From assembly GCA_944332995.1 (NCBI GenBank), contig CALVKR010000011.1:1-44563 (forward strand): 44,563 bases of DNA. The letters run 5' to 3'. The notes under the pieces were generated by a model. It saw only the letters and a program-made list of their open reading frames with translations. It ran no database searches and was not told where the DNA came from. The position numbers were made by a program, and so were the translations under genes. Source of the DNA: an uncultured Clostridia bacterium (GTDB lineage Bacteria; Bacillota; Clostridia; Christensenellales; CAG-917). Below are positions 8,683 through 15,295 of this stretch, in pieces (the first letter of the stretch is position 1; the number at the start of each line of letters is the position of its first letter).

Positions 8683-10503
8683 CTATTCGCCCAAAAGCTC
8701 ACGGTAGCACTTTTTGAGCATCTCATTGCACTCGACTACCGTCTTGACGGGGATTTTTACCACCTTTCTGTCATAGGTGATAAATCCGTTTATTTCCTCC
8801 TCGACGTCGCTGACCTGGGTGTAAACCGTTGCCGAAAAACCTTTTTTGACGTTTTTGACTATCGACTTTTCATACAGCTTTTTAAACGCCTTTTCAAGTT
8901 TCGCCGCCGTGCCGTATATACGGTATCCGAACGACTTATTGGGGCTGAAGACGTGCGGCCTTTCTTTGTAGCTGTATCCGCCGAATTCTGAAAGCACGCA
9001 CACTCTCGGGTCTTTGGGGCACTTTATCGGCGTGAAGTAGATGTGCAGACTCTTCAAATCCGTATTTCCCACGCCCTGATCGTACCAGCCGCTTACCGAG
9101 TCGATTATCCTCGTCGGGTCGAGCGCCCTGACCTTTTCGGTGGCAATTTTAGAATCGAACTGTCCCCAACCCTCGTTGAAGGGAACCCAAGTGCCGAGGC
9201 ATACGCAGTTTTTGAGGTAATTTATTTCCGTTTCCATTTCCGAGTAGTATTCCGCTCTGCCCTCCTCGTCTTGACGGGCAAACTTTTTGTGATTGCGTTT
9301 GGTGTCCTTTGTGGGTAAATTTAAAAATCCGCCTATGCCGATAACGGAAAACTTATACTTCCTGCCTCCCGTGACGAAGTCCTGCCACACTATCATACCG
9401 AGCCTGTCGCAGTGGTAATACCAGCGGAGCGGCTCGATTTTGATGTGTTTTCTGAGCATATTGAAGCCCATATCCTTCATAAGACGGATATCGTATTCCA
9501 TTGCGGAATCTGTGGGCGGAGTGAGCATACCGTCCGACCAATAGCCCTGGTCAAGCACGCCGCTTTGGAAATAAATCTTGTTGTTTAGGGCAAGTCTTTT
9601 TTTGCCGTGTTTGTCTTCCATAACGGAAAACTTTCTCATACCGAAATATGATTTTATTTTATCCGTTCCGTATTCAATCTCGAGGTCGTAAAGTTTGGGA
9701 TTTTCAGGGCTCCACAGCTCATAATCTTTAATGCTGAGGACTGCCTCGCCGTTTTTCGTTTGTGCTTTGGCTATTTCCTTTTTGCCGTCGAGCGCCCTGA
9801 CCGTCGCCTCGCCGCCTCCGACGAGCTCGAGTTTTATCTTTACGCTGTCGCTGTCGATATCGGGCGTGATGAGCATATCGGCTATATATTTTTCAGGCAC
9901 CGATTCAAGATAAACCGTCTGCCATATACCCGACTGCGGCGTATACCAGATACCGCCGTTTTTGAGCGCCTGTTTGGCTCTCGTGTGATAGCTCGTATCC
10001 GTCGGGTCGGTAACCTTTACCTCAACGGTGTTGACGCCCTCTTTTATGTTGTCCGTCACGTCAAACGTGAAAGGAACATATCCGCCTTTGTGCGTGCCGA
10101 CAACTTTAGAATTTATCTTTACCTCGCACTCGAAGTCAACCGCTCCGAAATTGAGGAAAACCTTAGATTTTATAAAGCCCTTGGGAAGGGTAAACTCTCT
10201 TTTATAATAGAGAACGTCGGTAGGCTGACATACCTTTCCGTCAAGTCCCGACAAAAGACTCTCGGGAGAAAACGGAACCAATATTTTGCTGTCATAGCCT
10301 TTAAATTCCGCCGAGGCGTCCTGCATACAAAAATCCCACGTTCCGTTGAGGTTGAAAAAGCTGTCTCTTTCAAACTGCGGACGAGGATACTCGTTGTGAG
10401 GAATTTCTCCCACTTCGCCGTAAAACTTTGACTGAAGTCTGACTCTTATGTTTTTTGATTTGCTTTTGATTTCTTCTTGTGTAGATAAAACTTTTTTACT
10501 CAT
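8683..10503 (-). CDS. Glycoside hydrolase family 2 protein
   Basis: This 606-residue protein has the order of a GH2 beta-glycosidase: a jelly-roll sugar-binding domain (FNLNGTWDFCM near 50-60, residues to about 205), an immunoglobulin-like domain (about 205-300) and a TIM barrel. The general acid/base is E444 in WVPFNEGWGQFD and the nucleophile is E506 in LSEFGGYS. There is no signal peptide, so it acts in the cytoplasm on imported oligosaccharides. Members include beta-galactosidases, glucuronidases and mannosidases, and the sequence alone does not decide the sugar. No transporter or regulator lies next to it. The start has AAGGGTGG and a promoter directly upstream. Confidence 0.88.
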   Translation of the reverse strand: MSKKVLSTQEEIKSKSKNIRVRLQSKFYGEVGEIPHNEYPRPQFERDSFFNLNGTWDFCMQDASAEFKGYDSKILVPFSPESLLSGLDGKVCQPTDVLYYKREFTLPKGFIKSKVFLNFGAVDFECEVKINSKVVGTHKGGYVPFTFDVTDNIKEGVNTVEVKVTDPTDTSYHTRAKQALKNGGIWYTPQSGIWQTVYLESVPEKYIADMLITPDIDSDSVKIKLELVGGGEATVRALDGKKEIAKAQTKNGEAVLSIKDYELWSPENPKLYDLEIEYGTDKIKSYFGMRKFSVMEDKHGKKRLALNNKIYFQSGVLDQGYWSDGMLTPPTDSAMEYDIRLMKDMGFNMLRKHIKIEPLRWYYHCDRLGMIVWQDFVTGGRKYKFSVIGIGGFLNLPTKDTKRNHKKFARQDEEGRAEYYSEMETEINYLKNCVCLGTWVPFNEGWGQFDSKIATEKVRALDPTRIIDSVSGWYDQGVGNTDLKSLHIYFTPIKCPKDPRVCVLSEFGGYSYKERPHVFSPNKSFGYRIYGTAAKLEKAFKKLYEKSIVKNVKKGFSATVYTQVSDVEEEINGFITYDRKVVKIPVKTVVECNEMLKKCYRELLGE

Positions 10504-10530
10504 AATACCACCCTTTTTTAAATCGAATTT

Positions 10531-10559
10531 ATTTTAACATAAAAAAATAACGCTTGCAA
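10531..10559 (-). promoter_or_regulatory. Promoter of the GH2 gene
   Basis: On the minus strand TTGCAA is followed after 17 bases by TAAAAT, about 28 bases before the start codon. No catabolite-repression operator was recognised next to it. Confidence 0.6.
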
Positions 10560-10624
10560 GGTTTTTTTGAATTAGCCCGCCTAAATGTCGGCGTCAAAAT
10601 TTGCGTCGGCACGTTCAAAAGCAC

Positions 10625-10653
10625 TTTACAAAAAATACCGTTTATGCTAAAAT
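10625..10653 (+). promoter_or_regulatory. Promoter of the phosphodiesterase gene
   Basis: TTTACA is followed after 17 bases by TAAAAT, ending 21 bases before the ATG at 10674. This places transcription start near 10660 and rules out the longer frame that begins at 10554. Confidence 0.75.
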
Positions 10654-10673
10654 TTTTGCATATAGAGGTGGAT

Positions 10674-11237
10674 ATGAAAATAGTCATTGCATCCGATTTG
10701 CACGGAAGCGCAATAAGCGCAAAAAGAATCATCGAAATAGCAAACGGCTCTCCGCTTGTGTTGCTCGGAGATATCTATAACCACGGACCAAGGAATCCTT
10801 TGCCGGAAGGCTATGCTCCCATGGAAGTGGCGCGTCTTTTAAACGGATATGCACACGACAATCCGGGCAAACTCGTCGTCATAAAAGGCAACTGCGACAG
10901 CGAAGTAGACCAGATGATTTCCGATTTCACTTTTCAGGATTATCATGAAATAGTCACCACCCGCTCTTTCTTCTTCTCGCACGGTCATCGCTTCAACTAT
11001 CAGATGCCCCCTGCGCACCTCAAAAAAGGCGACGTATGTTTTTACGGACACGAGCATATACCCTATATCAAAGAAAACAAGGGCGTTTATTTTATCAACA
11101 CGGGCTCTGTTTCTCTGCCCGTCAAAAACAGCCCCCGCTCCTATATCATTCTGGATACGGCGGCTGACACGATAACTATTTACGACCTCGACGGCAACGT
11201 TATCGACAGCGTCGATTTTAAGGCTCAAAAACAATAA
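10674..11237 (+). CDS. YfcE/MJ0936-family phosphodiesterase
   Basis: This 187-residue protein is a calcineurin-like metallophosphoesterase of the YfcE group. Metal-ligand motifs appear in the expected order: DLHGS at residues 8-12, GDIYNHGPR, GNCDSEVD, FSHGHR and GHEHIPY. The family hydrolyses phosphodiester model substrates; the physiological substrate is unknown. The start at 10674 follows GAGGTGG and the promoter at 10625-10653. The gene is alone in its transcription unit. Confidence 0.88.
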   Translation: MKIVIASDLHGSAISAKRIIEIANGSPLVLLGDIYNHGPRNPLPEGYAPMEVARLLNGYAHDNPGKLVVIKGNCDSEVDQMISDFTFQDYHEIVTTRSFFFSHGHRFNYQMPPAHLKKGDVCFYGHEHIPYIKENKGVYFINTGSVSLPVKNSPRSYIILDTAADTITIYDLDGNVIDSVDFKAQKQ

Positions 11238-11408
11238 ATTAAATCGTATGTCAAAATGCAATACATAACACAAAGAGCTTCGGTTGCATTCTTGACAAAA
11301 AAGGCAGTCAATAAAATCTTTATGCGTCTAAACCCGACTTGGTAAAAACTTATTCTGCCAAACCGCCAAACCAATTTTACGAACTAATTTATTAGTATAA
11401 AAAATTTA

Positions 11409-11494
11409 ATATACCGCTAGGGGTGACGGGAAACCGTCTGAGATTAAACCCTTTGAACTTGATTGAGTTTATACTCACGAAAGGAAGCTTTCCG
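11409..11494 (+). promoter_or_regulatory. TPP riboswitch (THI element) aptamer
   Basis: The conserved THI-element blocks occur in order: GGGGTG at 11420, CTGAGA at 11438, ACCCTTTGAACTTGAT at 11448-11463, then TATACTCACGAAAGGAAGC ending at 11488. This is the aptamer that binds thiamine diphosphate. It precedes a thiamine transporter, as expected. A possible minus-10 box, TATAAA at 11396-11401, would start the RNA close to the aptamer edge, but its minus-35 is weak. Confidence 0.92.
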
Positions 11495-11524
11495 AGTCCC
11501 AAGGCGTTTAGCATGGGACTTTTT
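11495..11524 (+). terminator. Riboswitch expression-platform terminator
   Basis: A 7-bp stem (11495-11501 with 11514-11520) with a 12-base loop is followed by TTTTAGTTT. It lies between the TPP aptamer and the ribosome binding site of thiT. The layout suggests transcription termination when thiamine diphosphate is bound. I did not identify an unambiguous antiterminator pairing. Confidence 0.7.
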
Positions 11525-11557
11525 AGTTTCGTCATGTTTTTCGGTAGAGGAGGACAA

Positions 11558-12880
11558 ATGTCAGACCTGAAAAACTTCAGCAACTTTTCAATCTTCGACA
11601 AAACGGGCACTATTGCCCTGTTTGTCACTATCGCACTTGCGATAATCTGCTTGGTGATATACCTCGTCGCAGACAAAAAAAGCCGCGAATCCATCGGCGC
11701 CGTCAAAAAAGTGATGGCAGGCTTTATCATAGGATATGCCGTCGCTTTGGTGTTGCTTTTGGGCTTTTTGAAACTTGACGAGTATTCAGCCGACGGCTAC
11801 ATTGTGGCAGACCAATTCTATCCCGTGCTTGCCTTCGTGCTCACCGTCGTCGTGCTTGCGATAGCAAACGTCATAGTATCCCTTTTCAAAAAGGACAAGT
11901 TTAAACTTTGCTTTAAAATTTCTGCGGCAATAGTCATAGCGTTCTTCTTTGCCCTGCTCATCGCCTTGGGCATCAAAAACAACACTATGGAATTGACGAC
12001 CGCCGATAACGCCATGCTTTATATCTTCACGATAGTCATTGTTTTGGCAATCGCCGCAGTGTATATCTTCGTGGGCAAAAAGCTCGACGACAAACTCCAC
12101 ACCAAGTCGATAGTTTACGCCGCCATAAGCATAGCGCTCTCTTTTGCCCTTTCCTACATCAGATTTTTCGAGCTTCCGCAGGGCGGTTCGATAACTCTTT
12201 GCAGCATACTCCCCATGCTCATATATTCGTATATGTTCGGCACGAGGAGAGGAATTATGGCAGGCATAATCTACGGCTTTTTGCAATTCATTCAGGCGCC
12301 GTGGTTTTATCACCCCGTTCAGTTTTTGCTCGACTACCCCATCGCCTTTGCCGCACTCGGCGTTGCAGGTATGTTCAAGGAAATGGGACTGTTTAAAAAC
12401 AAGCAAGTCGTCGGATTTGCTCTCGGCGCTTTCATAGCAGGAATTTTGAGATATTTTTCGCACGTCATATCAGGAGTATTTATCTTCGGCTCGGCGGACG
12501 CAAGCTATACTGCCGTGGCATGGAGCTTCCTTTACAACTCGTTCGTTTTTGCCGACCTTGCCATCGCCCTCGTCGCAGGACTTATGATGTTCTCGTCTAA
12601 AGCGTTTGTGGCAAGACTCGACATAAACGTTTCCGTCAAAAAATCGGACGCTAAACCCGAGCCCGTGTTAGAAACGGCGGCTCAATCCGACAACGTGCAA
12701 TCCGACGAGGTGCAAATCGACGAGGTGCAAATCGACGAAAAGGCGCAAAACGAAGCCGTCGAAAAATCGTCCTTACCCATATCCGACGAGACGGATAAAC
12801 CGTTTGACGATACCAAAAACGAACAGCCCGATTCAACAGATAATAAATCCGAAACAAGCAATAAAAAGAGCAAAAAATAA
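11558..12880 (+). CDS. thiT: Enlarged ThiT thiamine ECF transporter S component
   Basis: The 440-residue protein contains a ThiT core at roughly residues 180-350, recognised by RFFELPQGGSITLCSILP, the repeated small-residue helix of YMFGTRRGIMAGIIYGFLQ, and HPVQFLLDYPIAFAALG. ThiT binds thiamine at high affinity and works with the shared EcfA/EcfA'/EcfT module, which is not in this window. Ordinary ThiT is about 180-200 residues; here there are about 175 extra N-terminal residues with some five more membrane helices, and about 90 C-terminal residues of acidic low-complexity sequence with repeats such as DEVQIDEVQIDE. The start at 11558 follows GAGGAGG; an earlier in-frame ATG at 11423 lies inside the riboswitch. 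Confidence 0.9.
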   Translation: MSDLKNFSNFSIFDKTGTIALFVTIALAIICLVIYLVADKKSRESIGAVKKVMAGFIIGYAVALVLLLGFLKLDEYSADGYIVADQFYPVLAFVLTVVVLAIANVIVSLFKKDKFKLCFKISAAIVIAFFFALLIALGIKNNTMELTTADNAMLYIFTIVIVLAIAAVYIFVGKKLDDKLHTKSIVYAAISIALSFALSYIRFFELPQGGSITLCSILPMLIYSYMFGTRRGIMAGIIYGFLQFIQAPWFYHPVQFLLDYPIAFAALGVAGMFKEMGLFKNKQVVGFALGAFIAGILRYFSHVISGVFIFGSADASYTAVAWSFLYNSFVFADLAIALVAGLMMFSSKAFVARLDINVSVKKSDAKPEPVLETAAQSDNVQSDEVQIDEVQIDEKAQNEAVEKSSLPISDETDKPFDDTKNEQPDSTDNKSETSNKKSKK

Positions 12881-13003
12881 AACGTCCTAAAAATATAAGG
12901 ACAACTAAAGGAAACTTAAAACAACTAAAAATAATTTTAGATAGCTAAAGCTAACAATAAACGAATACTGATAAATTAGCCGCCGATAATAAGGCAACCG
13001 ATA

Positions 13004-13027
13004 AAAAGCCCGCACAAGCGGGCTTTT
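13004..13027 (+). terminator. Terminator of thiT
   Basis: A 10-bp stem (13004-13013 with 13018-13027) with an ACAA loop is followed by a T-rich tract. It lies 120 bases downstream of the thiT stop codon. Confidence 0.75.
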
Positions 13028-13062
13028 GATTTTGAGCGGAATAAACCGAACATATATAAATT

Positions 13063-13094
13063 TTACAAAACGCATTTGACGGTGCGTTTTGTAA
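13063..13094. terminator. 12-bp hairpin, possible thiN terminator
   Basis: A perfect 12-bp stem (13063-13074 with 13083-13094) with an 8-base loop lies between the convergent thiT and thiN genes. Neither side has a clean T run beyond the stem arms, so terminator function is uncertain. Confidence 0.45.
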
Positions 13095-13243
13095 TTCTTT
13101 CCGCAATATATGGCTTATGTTTAGGCATATATTTATTTCATATCTGCGATATGTGTAAGTGACACTCGAGCAGTATAAAATCGCTAAAAACAAATTGAAA
13201 TAACGACGGATAACTCATCCGCTTACCGTGCCTGTCCTTATCT

Positions 13244-13861
13244 TCAAGCCAAAGGCGTATATCTCAAAATGAACGCCTCGCCCTTTACTATGTTAAAATG
13301 CGCCTTGCCGTCTGCGAGCGCTATATTTGAAAGCGCCCTCGACAAATCAAAAGAAGTTATCGTGAGATTGTCAAGCGGATATTCGAGATTGTCCGCACCG
13401 TCTACCGTCACGCTGTCAAAGGGCATAACGGACACTATATCCCCCTCTTTTACGTCAATCGATATCGGCTCGGCGGCAAAGTAGATATACAGCGCCTTGC
13501 CGTCCTCGACGTCGTAACCGAACGCCCTGCCTCCCTTTTGCCTTGTGTATTTCAAAAGCGAAAGATTTGAAAGCTGATGGTCAAATCTTCCGCCCGTCAC
13601 TCCGCAGAAGACTATCTCATCGTATCCTTTTTCTATGGCGTAGTCGGCGCATATGACGCCGTCGGACATATTTTTATGAGAAGGATATTTTACCGTGTCA
13701 AAGTCGCACCTGCCGTCAAAGGAATCGAAGTCGCCGAGCACGGCAACCACTTTTTGCTTTTTGCCGTCGGCAAATCTTATGCCTGCGTCGGCGCATATGA
13801 CGTCGCCCTCGACGGACGGCACGTTGGGACTGTTTAATAAAACGTAAACTCTCTTTTGCAT
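13244..13861 (-). CDS. thiN: Thiamine pyrophosphokinase
   Basis: This 205-residue protein converts thiamine to thiamine diphosphate. Signatures are ADAGIRFA, LGDFDSFDG near residues 43-51, the SDGVICADYAIEKGY helix and the substrate-binding CGVTGGRFDHQLSNLSLL. The C-terminal half is the small beta domain that completes the thiamine site. It faces the thiamine transporter gene thiT in convergent orientation, so uptake and activation sit side by side, although only thiT carries the TPP riboswitch. The usual KxxTD motif reads KNMSD here, a modest deviation. The ribosome binding site is weak. Confidence 0.9.
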   Translation of the reverse strand: MQKRVYVLLNSPNVPSVEGDVICADAGIRFADGKKQKVVAVLGDFDSFDGRCDFDTVKYPSHKNMSDGVICADYAIEKGYDEIVFCGVTGGRFDHQLSNLSLLKYTRQKGGRAFGYDVEDGKALYIYFAAEPISIDVKEGDIVSVMPFDSVTVDGADNLEYPLDNLTITSFDLSRALSNIALADGKAHFNIVKGEAFILRYTPLA

Positions 13862-14060
13862 TGTCTTTTATCCAAACCGTTTATTTTTGTTTTCTTGTCT
13901 TTATTTTATATCCTTTTCGTATACTTTGATTTATCCGCTTTATATCCGTCACTTTTTGGCTTACCCCGTTTAATTTTCCCCTTTTATATGACCGTTGTTT
14001 TGTCACTAAGTTGTTTCGTTTTAAATTCGTTTTGCCTGCTTTAAATTATTAAAGCTCTAT
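13862..14060. repeat. Degenerate C/T-rich intergenic repeats
   Basis: The plus strand is strongly C/T-biased and can be parsed into loose units of about 11-18 bases such as TTTATATCCG, CCGTCACTTTTT and CCCCTTTTATATGACCG. A 62-codon frame here looks like a by-product of this composition. The same style occurs at 23990-24160. Confidence 0.35.
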
Positions 14061-14096
14061 CCCTTGCCAATAGCTCGGCTTGCAGAAATTATTTAA

Positions 14097-14115
14097 AGCC
14101 GCTATTAAAACGGCT
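14097..14115 (-). terminator. Weak terminator of tcdA
   Basis: A 5-bp GC-rich stem (14097-14101 with 14111-14115) lies just downstream of the minus-strand stop at 14124 and is followed on that strand by TTTAAAT. The stem is short, so this is only a candidate. Confidence 0.35.
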
Positions 14116-14123
14116 GAAACCCT

Positions 14124-14822
14124 TTATTTATTCAGCAAATCGAAAATCACTTCTCTTGCTATAGTTAAAGCCGCCGCCCATGGCGCAAAGGCGATGCTCG
14201 CAGGGATATGCCTGCCGTTTTCGGTGATATTCTCTTGGGGCGTCTTAGGTATCTCCGTCGAATATACTACCTTTAAAGAGTCTATGCCCTCGTCTTTTAG
14301 GCGTTTTCTCATAACCTTGGCAAGCGGACAGACGCTCGTTTTATATATGTCGGCAACCTCGAAATTTATGCCGAGTTTGTTGCCCGTCCCCATACAGCTT
14401 ATTATCGGCACGTTTGCCTCTTTAGCTTTTTTAATTAGCAAAATTTTGCTTGCAGTGGTGTCTATGGCGTCGACGATATAGTCAAACTTAGTTAGGTCTA
14501 TCTCGTCGCAGGTTTCCTCGTCGTAAAACACATCGAAGCACCTGACGTTCATTTTGGGATTTATATCTTTGAGCCTTTCTTCCGTCGCTTGAGTCTTTAG
14601 TCGCCCCACCGTCGTGTGCAACGCTATTATCTGCCTGTTTATGTTTGTCGTGTTTACTATGTCGCTGTCGACGACGGCTATAGTGCCAACTCCCGAGCGA
14701 GCGAGGATTTCGGCAACAACCGCCCCTACTCCGCCTGCTCCGAACAGAGCGACCTTTTTTTTGAAAAGGCTGTCCACCGCCTCTTTACCTATGAGCATTT
14801 CTTCTCTGACAAATATATCCAT
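14124..14822 (-). CDS. tcdA: tRNA threonylcarbamoyladenosine dehydratase (TcdA-like)
   Basis: This 232-residue protein is a ThiF/MoeB/HesA-fold adenylating enzyme. The nucleotide loop GAGGVGAVVAEILARSGVG occurs near residue 28, then VVDSDIVNTTNINRQ with the arginine that contacts ATP phosphates, and DAIDTTASKILLI. The C-terminal EIPKTPQENITENGRHIPAS matches the TcdA branch, which cyclises N6-threonylcarbamoyladenosine in tRNAs. The length is slightly shorter than the usual 240-270. No ribosome binding site precedes the ATG; instead the promoter at 14829-14856 places transcription start on the start codon itself. Confidence 0.85.
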   Translation of the reverse strand: MDIFVREEMLIGKEAVDSLFKKKVALFGAGGVGAVVAEILARSGVGTIAVVDSDIVNTTNINRQIIALHTTVGRLKTQATEERLKDINPKMNVRCFDVFYDEETCDEIDLTKFDYIVDAIDTTASKILLIKKAKEANVPIISCMGTGNKLGINFEVADIYKTSVCPLAKVMRKRLKDEGIDSLKVVYSTEIPKTPQENITENGRHIPASIAFAPWAAALTIAREVIFDLLNK

Positions 14823-14828
14823 AAAGCC

Positions 14829-14856
14829 ATTTTATCACATTTTTTGCATAAGGCAA
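14829..14856 (-). promoter_or_regulatory. Promoter implying a leaderless tcdA mRNA
   Basis: On the minus strand TTGCCT is followed after 16 bases by TAAAAT. The seventh base after this minus-10 box is the A of the tcdA ATG, so the predicted mRNA starts at the start codon. Confidence 0.55.
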
Positions 14857-14869
14857 TAAAAACTAAAGT

Positions 14870-14898
14870 TTGACAGCGCATTTATTTAGTATTATAAT
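14870..14898 (+). promoter_or_regulatory. Full-consensus sigma-A promoter
   Basis: TTGACA is followed after exactly 17 bases by TATAAT, the only full consensus match noticed in the window. It lies about 400 bases before the ABC transporter start, so it drives a long untranslated leader or a separate small RNA. Confidence 0.85.
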
Positions 14899-14904
14899 CC
14901 TTTT

Positions 14905-15295
14905 ATTATATACAGGCAGGACATGCGGTCAGCCATATGACGCATTTGGCTTATATACCGCAAAACTTAGCTTGAGCTTGCAGGTAAATTGCGGACAAAA
15001 ATACCTTGCCGAAAAATACGCCTTTTAGTTTTACCGCTAAAACTTTCAGGTGCCGACGGAAAGACTGAATGCCAAGCTACGGTGAGCTGAATTGCTTGAT
15101 AAAAGTTTAAACGATACCGCCGATTTAATATAAGTTTAATTTTAGCGTGATATTTTTTAAAGATGTAAATCATAACAAAATTTATATATGGAGCATAAAC
15201 TGTTTTTCGGGCTTTTCTCGGTTTTGTATTGCGCCTTGTATCTTTACAAACACCCGTAAAGGTCCGAACAAAAATAATTTTCGGTTTGGTGGAAA
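14905..15295 (+). ncRNA. Candidate structured leader RNA of unknown class
   Basis: Starting from the consensus promoter, about 390 bases precede the ABC transporter start codon. The first 200 are relatively GC-rich and can form several stems: 14924-14929 with 14957-14962 enclosing 14931-14935 with 14947-14951; 14980-14986 with 15002-15009 (one bulge); 15027-15033 with 15038-15044; and 15073-15077 with 15094-15098 enclosing an AGCT/AGCT arm. A further 6-bp stem, 15242-15247 with 15256-15261, lies near the gene. I do not recognise a known riboswitch, 6S, SRP, tmRNA or RNase P signature. It could be a cis-regulatory leader or an independent small RNA. Confidence 0.4.

Larger units (their letters stand above)
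12881..13243. other. Convergent intergenic region thiT/thiN
   Basis: No gene is supported here. The stretch holds the terminator at 13004-13027 and the second hairpin at 13063-13094. The first 80 bases carry loosely repeated ACAACTAAAA/AGCTAAAGCTAAC sequence, too degenerate to call an array. Confidence 0.5.

Noticed and set aside
11786..12463. 225-codon minus-strand frame
   Set aside because: It is antisense to thiT, whose identity is fixed by motif and riboswitch.
14967..15173. 68-codon minus-strand frame in the leader region
   Set aside because: It has no ribosome binding site or protein features and lies within the candidate structured RNA.
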